Positions 37,679 through 46,891 are shown, counted from the stretch's first letter. The stretch is DNA of 64,000 nt from Acinetobacter pecorum (GCF_014837015.1 NZ_JACSPT010000001.1:30521-94520), one strand, 5' to 3'. Program-made: numbers and translations. Notes: generated by a model not told the origin, from the sequence alone.

Positions 37679-39391
37679 TTACATATTCGGGTAATTCGGA
37701 CCACCACCACCTTCCGGTGTCACCCAGGTGATGTTCTGGGACGGATCCTTGATATCACAGGTCTTGCAGTGCACACAGTTGGCTGCATTGATCTGGAAAC
37801 GCTTGGAACCGTCATTATTTTCCATGATTTCATACACCCCCGCTGGGCAGTAACGCTGTGCAGGCTCATCCCATTTCGGCAGGTTCACTTCAACCGGGAT
37901 GGATGGATCAGTTAGTTTCAAATGCGAAGGCTGGTTTTCTTCATGGACCGTGTTCGACACAAACACTGAAGACAGACGGTCAAAAGTCAGCTTGCCATCC
38001 GGTTTTGGATAGGTCGGCTTGAAGTTCACTGCATCGACAGTTTTTAATGCCTTGAAGTCAGGCAGCAGATCATGCAGGGTGAACGGCACTTTAAACACGT
38101 TCTGGTCGATGAAGTTGAATGCACCACCCATCCATTGACCGAACTTGTGCATCGCCGGGCCAAAGTTACGCGAGCTGTACAGCTCCTCTTTCAGCCAGCT
38201 ATGGTTGAACTTGTCGGTATACGCGGTCAATTCTTTCACAAAGAAATCTTCGCCTTCTACAACACGTGCAACTGCCAGATCACCACCTTTTTCTACACCG
38301 GCAGCAATCGCTTCAAATACCGCTTCACCGCAGAGCATGCCGGATTTCATTGCCGTATGAGAGCCCTTGATCTTGGCGAAGTTCAGGAAGCCGGCATCAT
38401 CCCCAATTAACGAGCCACCGGGGAAGGTGAATTTTGGCAGTGAGTTAAAACCACCTTTGGTCACGGCACGGGCACCATAAGAAATACGCTTGCCGCCTTC
38501 CAGATACTGCTTGATCAGTGGATGGGTTTTCCAGCGCTGCATTTCCATGAACGGATACATATGCGGGTTTTCATAAGAAAGATCCACGATCATGCCCAGG
38601 GTCACCTGGTTGTTTTCAGCATGGTACAACCACCAGCCCCCTGAAGAACCGGTTTCATTCAATGGCCAGCCAGCACCGTGCATCACCAGACCCGGTTTAT
38701 GTTTGGCCGGATCAATTTCCCAAAGCTCTTTAATGCCAATGCCGTAATGCTGCGGATCGGCATCCTTGTCCAGGTTGAATTTCTGGATCAGGCGTTTACC
38801 CAAATGACCACGGCAACCTTCTGCAAATAACGTGTATTTGGCATGCAGTTCATAACCCGGGGTAAAGTTATGCGTCGGTTCGCCATCTTTACCAATACCC
38901 ATGTCACCGGTCTGGATGCCTTTTACCGTGCCATCTTCATGGTACAGAATTTCTGAGGCGGCAAAGCCCGGGAAGATTGACACTTCCAGTTCTTCAGCTT
39001 TCTGGCCTAACCAGCGCACCACGTTGCCGAGCGAGATGACATAGTTGCCATCATTATGCATGGTTTTTGGCACCATCCAGTGCGGTGCTTCCTGTGATTT
39101 TTCATCTGACAGCAGGAAGAAGGTTTTATCTTCAGTCACCGGGACATTCAGCGGGGCACCCTGTTCTTTCCAGTCCGGGAACAATTCGTTCATGGCACGC
39201 GGTTCAAGCACAGCACCGGAAAGAATATGCGCACCGACTTCGGAGCCTTTTTCTACGACACAAACGGACAGATCGTTTAAGTTGTTTTCAATTGCAAGTT
39301 GACGGATTTTGATCGCAGCAGAAAGACCCGCAGGGCCTGCGCCTACGATGACGACGTCAAACTCCATCGATTCACGTTCGATGTGTTCCAT
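37679..39391 (-). CDS. Electron transfer flavoprotein-ubiquinone oxidoreductase
   Basis: 570 residues. FAD-binding GAGPAG at 17-22, ETF-QO signature HILSGAVLEPRAMNELFPDW, and a C-terminal ferredoxin-type cluster region (CPAGVYEI, NCVHCKTCDIKDPSQNI, WVTPEGGGGPNYP). It passes electrons from fatty-acid and amino-acid oxidation, through ETF, to ubiquinone in the inner membrane. Ubiquinone genes lie elsewhere in the window but are not linked. Transcribed alone, divergent from the DUF1285 gene. Confidence 0.96.
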   Translation of the reverse strand: MEHIERESMEFDVVIVGAGPAGLSAAIKIRQLAIENNLNDLSVCVVEKGSEVGAHILSGAVLEPRAMNELFPDWKEQGAPLNVPVTEDKTFFLLSDEKSQEAPHWMVPKTMHNDGNYVISLGNVVRWLGQKAEELEVSIFPGFAASEILYHEDGTVKGIQTGDMGIGKDGEPTHNFTPGYELHAKYTLFAEGCRGHLGKRLIQKFNLDKDADPQHYGIGIKELWEIDPAKHKPGLVMHGAGWPLNETGSSGGWWLYHAENNQVTLGMIVDLSYENPHMYPFMEMQRWKTHPLIKQYLEGGKRISYGARAVTKGGFNSLPKFTFPGGSLIGDDAGFLNFAKIKGSHTAMKSGMLCGEAVFEAIAAGVEKGGDLAVARVVEGEDFFVKELTAYTDKFNHSWLKEELYSSRNFGPAMHKFGQWMGGAFNFIDQNVFKVPFTLHDLLPDFKALKTVDAVNFKPTYPKPDGKLTFDRLSSVFVSNTVHEENQPSHLKLTDPSIPVEVNLPKWDEPAQRYCPAGVYEIMENNDGSKRFQINAANCVHCKTCDIKDPSQNITWVTPEGGGGPNYPNM

Positions 39392-39577
39392 GTAGGACTC
39401 CTCATATTACTATTCGGTGGCAACCATAATCATATGATTGGGTGCTGCCATAAGTGTTCTTGGTTCCTAGACACAAAAGTACTGGTGTCTTTGATAATCT
39501 GGGCTAGTATAGTTTTAAACCCAGTTTTAGCCAATTGGCTGAAACATATTATTTTTCCGTCATTAAGGTCTTCTTTT

Positions 39578-40189
39578 ATGGATAAGCCAGTAGCCAGCAC
39601 AAATCCGACGAAAAAAGTAACTTCTTCCGATGATAAAAATTTAATGGATATCGCACAATACTTAAAAGATGCACAGGGCAGTCACAAAAGGTCAATACCC
39701 CCTTTGGAGCAATGGCAGCCAAAGTATTGTGGCACAATGGATCTCAAGGTTTTAGCCAATGGAGAATGGTGGCACGAAGGTCAATTGATCAAGCGTCAGC
39801 CCATGATTGACCTATTTGCAACGGTGCTCTGGAAAGAAAACGATAAATTCTATCTAAAAACACCGGTAGAAATGATTGAAATTGAAGTTGAAGATGAACC
39901 TTTATTTGTCAATCAGGTCGATCGGGTTGAGATCAATGGAGTGAACTATCTGCAACTGGGCACGACTACCCAAGACCTGATTATTGTCGATGCCGAACAT
40001 CCGATCTTTATGCGTGAATACAAAGGTGAGTTGCGGCCTTATGTGCATGTGCGTTTCGGGATTAATGCCCTGATTCAGCGTGCGGCATTTTTACATCTGG
40101 TCGAGATGGGAGAGCTTGGGGAAAATCCGGCAGGTGAAACCGTTTTAAGTTTGAAAAGTGGCGATTTAGACTTGCATTTGAGCACCTGA
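39578..40189 (+). CDS. DUF1285 family protein
   Basis: 203 residues. The N-terminus is Lys/Ser-rich; from about residue 35 the DUF1285 pattern is seen (PPLEQWQPKYCGTMDLKVLA, WWHEGQLIKRQPMIDLFATV, ending in YVHVRFGINALIQRAAFLHL). Function unknown. The ATG at 39578 has AAGG 9 bases upstream. The frame is open back to 39299, but that part overlaps the ETF-QO gene and has no protein-like sequence. murI follows in the same direction 49 bases later. Confidence 0.88.
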   Translation: MDKPVASTNPTKKVTSSDDKNLMDIAQYLKDAQGSHKRSIPPLEQWQPKYCGTMDLKVLANGEWWHEGQLIKRQPMIDLFATVLWKENDKFYLKTPVEMIEIEVEDEPLFVNQVDRVEINGVNYLQLGTTTQDLIIVDAEHPIFMREYKGELRPYVHVRFGINALIQRAAFLHLVEMGELGENPAGETVLSLKSGDLDLHLST

Positions 40190-40238
40190 GGTTTAAGCTT
40201 GTTCGCTAGAATTTTAGCAACAAGCCCCCTGCAACGTT

Positions 40239-41111
40239 ATGAGCGCTATTCAACCAATTTCCAAGCTATTGGACCCGATGCCTAATGCCACGGCAGATGC
40301 CCCGATTGGTATTTTTGACTCAGGCGTAGGCGGCTTGTCGGTCGCCCTAGAAATTGCCCGGTATTTACCCAATGAGCGCTTTGTCTATTATGCAGATACT
40401 GCCCATGTTCCTTATGGGCCGAGAGAGGATCAGGAGATCCGCACCCTGACGGCTCAGGCGATTGAATGGCTGTATCGTCAGGGTTGTAAAGTTGCAGTGG
40501 TGGCTTGCAATACCGCTTCCGCTTTTAGTCTGGATTATTTACGCGAGCATTATGGTGAAAACTTTCCGATTATCGGTTTGGTGCCCGCACTTAAGCCGGC
40601 CGTCCTGAATACCCAGTCAAAAACGGTTGCAGTACTGGCTACACCTGCAACCTTCCGCGGCCAGCTGATTAAAGATGTGATTACCCGTTTTGCCGAACCT
40701 GCTCAAGTCAAAGTCCTGCCGGTCACCAGTCTGGAGCTGGTGCCTTTTGTGGAGGCCGGAGAGCAGATGAGTGAAGCCTGCTTGCAGACATTAAAAGAGA
40801 TTTTACAACCTGTTATAGATCAAGGCGCTGACTATTTAGTGCTTGGATGTACACATTACCCCTTCCTAAAATCGTCAATTCAGTATATTTTTGGTCAAAA
40901 GCTGACATTAATTGACTCAGGATTCGCAGTTGCAAGACAAACAGCCCGAATTTTAATTAAAAATGGGTTATTATTTGAGCATAAGTCTGGCAAAAGTGTA
41001 ACGATTGAACTGGTGGTGAGTGGGCAGAATGCTGAACAGCTCCGACCGATTTTGCAGCACCTGATTCCAGCCGATATAAAATGGCAGGTCAGTAACATGA
41101 GTGCAGTCTAA
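40239..41111 (+). CDS. murI: Glutamate racemase
   Basis: 290 residues. Both catalytic cysteines are present: Cys90 in VVACNTASA and Cys204 in LGCTHYPFL. The opening IGIFDSGVGGLSVALEIA holds the Asp-Ser pair of the active site. MurI makes D-glutamate for peptidoglycan. Met1 and Met14 (40278) are both possible starts; neither has a strong ribosome site. Confidence 0.96.
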   Translation: MSAIQPISKLLDPMPNATADAPIGIFDSGVGGLSVALEIARYLPNERFVYYADTAHVPYGPREDQEIRTLTAQAIEWLYRQGCKVAVVACNTASAFSLDYLREHYGENFPIIGLVPALKPAVLNTQSKTVAVLATPATFRGQLIKDVITRFAEPAQVKVLPVTSLELVPFVEAGEQMSEACLQTLKEILQPVIDQGADYLVLGCTHYPFLKSSIQYIFGQKLTLIDSGFAVARQTARILIKNGLLFEHKSGKSVTIELVVSGQNAEQLRPILQHLIPADIKWQVSNMSAV

Positions 41112-41164
41112 AGCTCATTTTTATAATTTAAAAAGAACTATATTTTTTAATTGGGGTGGCCATA

Positions 41165-41202
41165 TTGCGTAAGGAAACATGTACTTATGCATGTTTACGC
41201 AA
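41165..41202 (+). promoter_or_regulatory. Leader hairpin upstream of the DUF4062 gene
   Basis: TTGCGTAA-GGAA-ACATG at 41165-41181 pairs with CATGTTTACGCAA at 41190-41202: 13 bp with a 4-base GGAA bulge and an 8-base loop. It ends 4 bases before the ACAGGAGAAGAGGA ribosome-site region. It could mask or expose translation initiation, or be an operator. Confidence 0.55.
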
Positions 41203-41226
41203 ATGTACAGGAGAAGAGGATAGCCC

Positions 41227-42255
41227 ATGCTGGATAAACGATACCAAGTGTTCATCTCAACCTCTGGGGCAGAAATGCAACCGGAGCGTATCATTTTGTC
41301 TCAAACACTGGTGGGAATGGGATTTTTCTCGTGGGGGCTGGAACAGCGTACACCGCTGAATACTGCATTTGCACGCCGCCAGATTGATGACTGTGATTAT
41401 GTCGTGATTTTACTGGGTAGCCAATACGGGGAGCAGTCAGTTTCGGGCGTCGGCTATATGCATCTCGAATATATTTATGCAGTGACCAAGCAAAAGCCGA
41501 TTATTATATTCATGCATGATGATCCGGCTTCACGTGAAAGTGCATTGCATGATGCCAAACCGGAATTAAAAGAAAAATTCAGGGAATTCCGTCAACTGCT
41601 ACAGCAGGAAGTGGATCAGGTATTTACTTATCGCAGTTTGCGCGATCTGGAAATGGCAGTGCGTTTTAACATGCCACAGATGCTGGAGCGATATCCGGTA
41701 ACCGGCTGGGTACGCCCGCAAAATACCCAAGCCCTGCATGATGAGATTGACCAGCTTAAAGCGAAAGTCGCGCAACTGGAACGTGATGGCGGAACAGCTC
41801 AGCTCGATCCATTCTTAAGCTTGCCCAAAGTGGCGATGCATGAAGTTTTTTCTTTTGAATACCGGATGCATGCCTATCAGGATGGTAACTTCAAGGAAAT
41901 TAAAGTCCAGAAAAAACTCACCTGGGCACAATTATTGGCATTGCTGGGCTCAACCTTTGTCAATCCCACGCCTGAAGAGTTTTTCTCAAAGCGCATGAAT
42001 GAATATCTGAATGAAACCGGCCTGCCGGATGCGCGGGTGCAGATGCCGCGAGCACATGCTGTCGCGCGTGCCCAGATGAATATCCGTGCCTTGCATAGCT
42101 TGAAAATTCAAATGCGCCAGAATGACTGGATTGTGCCATCCGGTCGTGATGACCGCCAGCGCATGCTGTGGCAGATCACGCCAAAAGCGCAAAAGTTGCT
42201 GGACAGCAGCTTGCTGGATTTAGATCGCACTTTTCAATATAAGTCAGCGTATTAA
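41227..42255 (+). CDS. DUF4062-domain protein (TIR/deoxyribosyltransferase-like N-terminus)
   Basis: 342 residues. The first 170 match DUF4062: YQVFISTSGAEMQPERIILSQ, GFFSWGLEQRTPLNTAF, RRQIDDCDYVVILLGSQYG, then GYMHLEYIYAVTKQKPIIIF. This fold is related to TIR and nucleoside deoxyribosyltransferase domains; the Glu of LEY sits where such enzymes keep a key acid. After a short coiled coil (EIDQLKAKVAQLERDG) comes an uncharacterised C-terminal half of about 150 residues. GGAG lies 12 bases before the ATG. Role unknown; in other proteins DUF4062 accompanies signalling or defence modules. Confidence 0.85.
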   Translation: MLDKRYQVFISTSGAEMQPERIILSQTLVGMGFFSWGLEQRTPLNTAFARRQIDDCDYVVILLGSQYGEQSVSGVGYMHLEYIYAVTKQKPIIIFMHDDPASRESALHDAKPELKEKFREFRQLLQQEVDQVFTYRSLRDLEMAVRFNMPQMLERYPVTGWVRPQNTQALHDEIDQLKAKVAQLERDGGTAQLDPFLSLPKVAMHEVFSFEYRMHAYQDGNFKEIKVQKKLTWAQLLALLGSTFVNPTPEEFFSKRMNEYLNETGLPDARVQMPRAHAVARAQMNIRALHSLKIQMRQNDWIVPSGRDDRQRMLWQITPKAQKLLDSSLLDLDRTFQYKSAY

Positions 42256-42320
42256 TCCATATAAAGAATAAATAAAAAGCTGTTAAAGTACAGGGGTTGA
42301 TATCCTGACGGACGAACTGA

Positions 42321-43334
42321 ATGTATTCTACTGCTAAAGCGAAAGTGACGATTATATTGGCAAACTTGGGCACACCAGATGAGCCTACGATTCCTGCGGT
42401 ACGCCGTTTTCTCAAGCAGTTTTTATCCGACCAGCGTGTGATTGAAATTCCCAAACCGATTTGGCAAATCATTCTGCGTTTATTCATTTTGCCCTTCCGT
42501 CCAAAGCGGGTTTCACAGGCCTATGCACAAGTATGGGGACAGGATTCACCGATGCGTGAAATTCTGTTTGAGCAGGTCAGCGCAGTCAAGACACATCTCA
42601 CCCAGCTGTATCCACAGTTTGAACTGAATGTGGTACCCGCCATGACCTATGGCAATCCCAGCATTCAGGATGTCTTGGCACAAGTCTCCGCGCAGCCACA
42701 GGAACACGTGATTCTATTTCCCCTGTTTCCCCAATATTCAGCCACGTCGACTGCACCTTTATACGATGCAGTGGCGAAATGGGTGGTTCAACAGCGCAAT
42801 TTACCCGGTTTGACAGTGATCCGGGATTATTATCAACATCCTTTATTTATCCAGTCGCTGGCTCAAAGTGTACGGGACTATCAGGCAATTCATGGTCAGC
42901 CAGAAAAATTGTTAATGTCTTTCCACGGCATTCCACAGCCCTATGCCGATAAAGGTGATCCTTATGCCGACCGTTGCCGCATCACGGGTAAATTGGTGGC
43001 GGAAGCACTGGGTTTAAATGAAGATCAATATGCGATCAGCTTCCAGTCGAGGTTTGGTAAACAGGAATGGATCAAGCCCTATACCGATGTTTTACTTGAA
43101 GATTGGGCCAAGCAGGGGGTGAAATCAATTCAAGTGATGAGTCCTGCATTTTCTGCGGACTGTCTGGAAACGCTTGAAGAGCTGGCAATAGAGAATGCCG
43201 AGACCTTTAAAGCAATGGGTGGCGAAAGCTATAGTTACATTCCGGCATTAAATAGCCGTGAAGATCATTTGCGATTGCTCAATAGCCTGCTTCAGGCTAA
43301 TCTGGATGCATTGACACAGACACTTGCCCATTAA
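42321..43334 (+). CDS. hemH: Ferrochelatase
   Basis: 337 residues. The opening [12 protein letters not shown], the active-site segment [18 protein letters not shown] (His near 202) and the acidic [18 protein letters not shown] are diagnostic. HemH inserts Fe2+ into protoporphyrin IX in the last step of heme synthesis. It ends 22 bases before the next gene, which probably shares its transcript. Confidence 0.97.
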   Translation: MYSTAKAKVTIILANLGTPDEPTIPAVRRFLKQFLSDQRVIEIPKPIWQIILRLFILPFRPKRVSQAYAQVWGQDSPMREILFEQVSAVKTHLTQLYPQFELNVVPAMTYGNPSIQDVLAQVSAQPQEHVILFPLFPQYSATSTAPLYDAVAKWVVQQRNLPGLTVIRDYYQHPLFIQSLAQSVRDYQAIHGQPEKLLMSFHGIPQPYADKGDPYADRCRITGKLVAEALGLNEDQYAISFQSRFGKQEWIKPYTDVLLEDWAKQGVKSIQVMSPAFSADCLETLEELAIENAETFKAMGGESYSYIPALNSREDHLRLLNSLLQANLDALTQTLAH

Positions 43335-43356
43335 CTTGCCCGAGGTTTTTCACCCC

Positions 43357-44001
43357 ATGTTACAAGTCAAAATTGTTCCAGTTACTGCCTTTCAGCAAAA
43401 CTGTTCGATCGTTTGGGATGCGGACACTAAAGAAGCCATTTTGATTGATGCAGGAGGGGAACCTGAAAAACTGAAAGCTGAAGTGGAAGCGCTGGGTTTA
43501 AAGGTTAAAGCCTTATGGCTCACTCATGGCCATCTGGATCATGCCGGGGCGGTGGGTGCATTAAAAAAGGCCTGGAATGTACCGGTAATCGGACCGCATA
43601 AGGAAGATGCATTCTGGCTTGACATGATTCAGGAAGTTTCGGCACGTTATGGTTTTCCGATTCCGGAAAAAGTCGAAGTGACTCAGTGGTTGGAAGGTGG
43701 TGAAGTTCTCACACTCGGCAATGAAGAATTTGAAGTGCGTTTTGCCCCCGGCCATACGCCGGGTCATGTTATGTTCTATAACAAAAATTATGCCTTGTTA
43801 TGGACAGGTGATGTATTGTTCAAAGGCTCGATTGGCCGGACTGATTTCCCGCGTGGCAACCATCAGCAGCTATTAGATTCTATTCAGCGTGAATGTTTTA
43901 GCCTGCCGGATGAAACTCGATTTATTTCAGGACATGGGCCGATCAGTACCATTGGTTTTGAAAAGCAGCATAATCCTTTTGTTGCAGGTAAAGCGGGTTA
44001 A
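43357..44001 (+). CDS. Metallo-beta-lactamase-fold hydrolase (glyoxalase II-like, YcbL type)
   Basis: 214 residues. Metal-binding THGHLDHAG (His57, His59, Asp61, His62), then APGHTPGHVMF and the GDVLFKGSIGRTDFPRGNH segment followed by GHGPIST. This short form resembles YcbL-type glyoxalase II enzymes that hydrolyse S-lactoylglutathione; the substrate is inferred. ATG at 43357 has GAGG 11 bases upstream; the frame's earlier TTG overlaps hemH. Confidence 0.9.
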   Translation: MLQVKIVPVTAFQQNCSIVWDADTKEAILIDAGGEPEKLKAEVEALGLKVKALWLTHGHLDHAGAVGALKKAWNVPVIGPHKEDAFWLDMIQEVSARYGFPIPEKVEVTQWLEGGEVLTLGNEEFEVRFAPGHTPGHVMFYNKNYALLWTGDVLFKGSIGRTDFPRGNHQQLLDSIQRECFSLPDETRFISGHGPISTIGFEKQHNPFVAGKAG

Positions 44002-44034
44002 AACTTTGAGCCCGGGATTGATGAGCCAGCTTTA

Positions 44035-44214
44035 TCAGTCCCGTTGAAAGGGCCCGCTATGTAACTGTCTTAATTCCAGCACAATCAGAATGGCTACCAG
44101 AATCAGTAAAAAACCAATTGTAATGATCAGAAGATCGAAAAGATAAATCCCAAAACTCAAACTGGCCAGACTGCAGCCGATAAATAGAAAAAATAGGATT
44201 TTTAAGCACCAAAG
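44035..44214 (-). CDS. Small two-helix membrane ORF lacking a standard start codon
   Basis: A frame closed by TGA at 44035-44037 encodes at least 59 residues that look strongly membrane-like: KILFFLFIGCSLASLSFGIY, then LFDLLIITIGFLLILVAILI and a polar end LRQLHSGPFQRD. It stays open to about 44250, yet contains no ATG or GTG; the only TTG (about 44160) would remove most of the first helix. GGAG and AGAGGG occur just upstream of the visible N-terminus. It may start at an unusual codon, or be a gene that lost its start. Confidence 0.4.
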   Translation of the reverse strand, partial: LWCLKILFFLFIGCSLASLSFGIYLFDLLIITIGFLLILVAILIVLELRQLHSGPFQRD

Positions 44215-44250
44215 CCCTCTCGCTTTCTCCGTTACATAATTTTTTAATAT

Positions 44251-44567
44251 TTATAATTATTACGCCTGTTCGCCCAGATAGTTCATTATTTAAATAGCAG
44301 TTATTAAAAATTATCTAGGAGGTATTATTATCTTGAGAGTATAGCTTTAAAATATTAGTTATTGTTTTTTATTGATAAACAATTAAATTTTTTACTTGCG
44401 GTAAAATGGGTACACTTGTACTTTTATCGGGCAAGGTGAAAACTAGGAGACCTAGTCTATTAACAGGAAAGGATGAGATTTCTCCAAAAATGAATCTGAT
44501 TGAAGGCTAGGGAACAGCATGCAGTATGATTTAAAAGGGCCAGAAACTACTCATATTCTATTTATTT
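44251..44567. other. Intergenic region with possible RNA structure
   Basis: No gene seen. At 44441-44457 ACTAGG-AGA-CCTAGT forms a short perfect hairpin. The first half is very AT-rich, as expected for a promoter area. Whether an RNA is made from here to the hairpin at 44568 cannot be decided from the sequence. Confidence 0.35.
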
Positions 44568-44595
44568 AAGGTTAATCAATGGACTGATTAACCTT
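44568..44595. repeat. Perfect 11-bp hairpin downstream of yacG
   Basis: AAGGTTAATCA, loop ATGGAC and TGATTAACCTT. It lies 38 bases past the yacG stop on the minus strand, with only a mixed A/T flank and no true T-run, so termination is possible but not typical. Confidence 0.6.
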
Positions 44596-44632
44596 GGGAT
44601 GAATGATTTAAATATAAAGAGCATCTAGCATT

Positions 44633-44806
44633 TTATTCTTCGCTATTATCGGCTTGTGGTGCATCCTGGGTAGGCAAACTATATTCTTCATTGGCCCAAG
44701 CACCCAGATCAATCATCTTGCAACGTTCTGAGCAAAAAGGACGGAATTCATTATCTTCCCATGTGGTCAGCTTGCCACAGCGCGGACAGTTTAAAGTGGT
44801 GGGCAT
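44633..44806 (-). CDS. yacG: YacG, DNA gyrase inhibitor / zinc protein
   Basis: 57 residues found by direct reading of the minus strand. The four zinc cysteines are in place: LNCPRCGKL and [20 protein letters not shown], the exact YacG signature, with an acidic tail ending NSEE. YacG binds zinc and, in Escherichia coli, inhibits gyrase by binding GyrB. GGAG lies 8 bases before the ATG. It is usually next to coaE; here it stands alone, divergent from the TrmB-like gene. Confidence 0.93.
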   Translation of the reverse strand: MPTTLNCPRCGKLTTWEDNEFRPFCSERCKMIDLGAWANEEYSLPTQDAPQADNSEE

Positions 44807-44897
44807 GACAATAACTCCAAAGAAAAATAAAGGTTCGATTAGGCAAATATAGCCGCACTTGTTAGACTTATGCGGTTTTTATTAGTTTGATCTGATT

Positions 44898-45536
44898 ATG
44901 CCGATTCGTCAATTTCAAGCACAGCGTATGCATGCGCCCCGTGAGTTTCAAAGCATCAGTCCTGAACCGGTCTGCGTCGAAGTGGGAGCGGGTAAAGGTA
45001 AACATGCCTTGTTATTCAGCAAGAACAATCCCGACACTCAACTGATTGCAATTGAACGTACCCGTGAAAAATTTCTGGCGATGCAAAAACAGCATGCTGT
45101 TGAGGGTCAAACTAATTTACAAACCGTTCATGCCGATGCTTTACCGTGGATCGTGCATGCACTGTATCCGCAGCAGGTAGAACAATTCTTTATTTTATAT
45201 CCAAATCCTGAACCGCATAATCCGGCACAGCGCTGGGTCAATATGCCATTTTTTGAGTTTCTGCTTTCCCGCCTGAAAACCGGGGGAACGATTACTTTGG
45301 CCAGTAATATTCCTGCCTATATCGAAGAAGCAGAAATACAGGTGCGAGAGCTCTGGAAGCTGCCTTTTGTCAAAGAAGTGATTGCTGCAGATTCGGCGCG
45401 TACCCATTTTGAAATCAAATATCTGGAACGTGGCGAATTATGCCAGCAACTGATCATCAGCAAGCCGGAAAGCTATGTAACGCGCTTTGATGATTTCCAG
45501 CCTTTACAAGGGCAGAATGCCACCGTAGCGGAATAA
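44898..45536 (+). CDS. TrmB-like SAM-dependent methyltransferase
   Basis: 212 residues. Motif I is VCVEVGAGKGKHALLF, and the later pattern FFILYPNPEPHNPAQRWVN then FFEFLLSRLKTGGTITLASN follows the TrmB layout. Canonical TrmB has FPDPWPKKRH at that point; here it is YPNPEPHNPAQR, so activity as the tRNA m7G46 enzyme is doubtful. It ends 4 bases before the next gene, implying an operon. It could be a paralogue with another substrate. Confidence 0.8.
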   Translation: MPIRQFQAQRMHAPREFQSISPEPVCVEVGAGKGKHALLFSKNNPDTQLIAIERTREKFLAMQKQHAVEGQTNLQTVHADALPWIVHALYPQQVEQFFILYPNPEPHNPAQRWVNMPFFEFLLSRLKTGGTITLASNIPAYIEEAEIQVRELWKLPFVKEVIAADSARTHFEIKYLERGELCQQLIISKPESYVTRFDDFQPLQGQNATVAE

Positions 45537-45540
45537 GCAG

Positions 45541-46740
45541 ATGAGCAAACGCATTGCTATTGTGGGCGCAGGCCCTGCGGGGTTAATGGCGGCAGAAGTG
45601 CTCAGTCAGTTTGGTTATGAGCTGCATGTCTATGAGCAAAAACCGTCTGCTGCACGAAAATTCCTGATGGCAGGCAAGACCGGCCTGAATATTTCCCATG
45701 CCGAGCCTGTGCCACAGTTTGTACAGCGTTATGATGAGGTGGAGTGGTTGTCTCCCTGGATCAAACGCTGGGATGCGTTCTGGATTCAAGACTGGATGAA
45801 ACAGCTCGGTATAGAACCTTATATCGGTTCGTCTGGCCGGGTATTCCCGACTGAAATGAAAGCCGCACCCTTGCTGCGTGCCTGGCTCAAGCGTTTGGCC
45901 CGTGATGGCGTTCAGTTTCATTACCGGCATAAAGTCAGCCAGTTGCAGCAGCAACAGCTGGAGCTACATGATCTGAAAAATAATGAACGCCGCACTGAAG
46001 ATTTTGATGCCATTATTCTGGCTTGTGGTGCAGTGTCCTGGTCAGCGTTGGGGAGTGATGGTGCATGGCAAGCTTGGTTAAAGCCGGATGAAATTGAACC
46101 TTTCCAGGCCAGTAATGCCGGAGTGGAATATCCTTGGTCTCGGTTTATGCAGCCAGTCTTTGGTCAACCGCTGAAACGTGTTGCAGCATGGGTCGGGCAA
46201 GGTGAAAAGGCCGTTGGTGATATCGTAATTAGCCATTACGGTCTGGAAAGTGGCCTGATTTATAAGCAGGGTCGGAGCTTACGTGAGCAGCTGAAACAGG
46301 GCCGAAACATGCAGCTTAGCCTGGATATTTTTCCTGACCAAAATGTTGAACAATTGACGAAAAAACTACAGCCAAGCAAGAAGCAGTCTTTAACTAATGT
46401 CTGGCGTAAAGCCGGATTGGATGGTGCCAAGGCGGCTTTAGTACGGGAATTGGTAGCCAAGGCATTATGGCAAGATGCTGCTGTATTAGCCAAGCAGATG
46501 AAGCATTTGACCATTCCACTCACCGGCTTTCGTCCGATTGAAGAGGCGATCAGCTGTGCCGGTGGCGTCAGGCGTGAAGTGTTGTCAGAACAGCTGCAAC
46601 TTAAATCCAACCCGTATGTTTTTCTTTGCGGGGAAATGCTGGACTGGGATGCACCAACAGGCGGCTATCTGCTGACCGCCTGTTTTGCTACAGGTCGCGC
46701 GGCAGGTGAAGGTGTACATCAGTTTCTCACAGCACATTAA
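45541..46740 (+). CDS. TIGR03862/HI0933-type flavoprotein
   Basis: 399 residues. FAD-binding IAIVGAGPAGLMAAEVLS at the N-terminus, then RKFLMAGKTGLNISHAEP, the signature of this family, and near the end CAGGVRREVL and FLCGEMLDWDAPTGGYLL. Probably a cytoplasmic FAD oxidoreductase; no substrate is established. Starts 4 bases after the TrmB-like gene and has no terminator before it. Confidence 0.9.
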   Translation: MSKRIAIVGAGPAGLMAAEVLSQFGYELHVYEQKPSAARKFLMAGKTGLNISHAEPVPQFVQRYDEVEWLSPWIKRWDAFWIQDWMKQLGIEPYIGSSGRVFPTEMKAAPLLRAWLKRLARDGVQFHYRHKVSQLQQQQLELHDLKNNERRTEDFDAIILACGAVSWSALGSDGAWQAWLKPDEIEPFQASNAGVEYPWSRFMQPVFGQPLKRVAAWVGQGEKAVGDIVISHYGLESGLIYKQGRSLREQLKQGRNMQLSLDIFPDQNVEQLTKKLQPSKKQSLTNVWRKAGLDGAKAALVRELVAKALWQDAAVLAKQMKHLTIPLTGFRPIEEAISCAGGVRREVLSEQLQLKSNPYVFLCGEMLDWDAPTGGYLLTACFATGRAAGEGVHQFLTAH

Positions 46741-46891
46741 CTTATTTTATGGTCAGGATGGACAGGCATTTATACTGCAATACAGCATCAATAGATCTGG
46801 CCTTGTTGATCCATGCTGTTTTAAAGCTGCGATTTCAGCTTAGATTATTTTTGTATTTTATCTAAGCTGTGTGCCATTCTCGCATCCTGGA

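Noticed and set aside
39299..39577. N-terminal extension of the DUF1285 frame back to 39299
   Set aside because: It overlaps the ETF-QO gene head to head, reads as non-protein-like sequence, and a good ribosome site supports ATG 39578.
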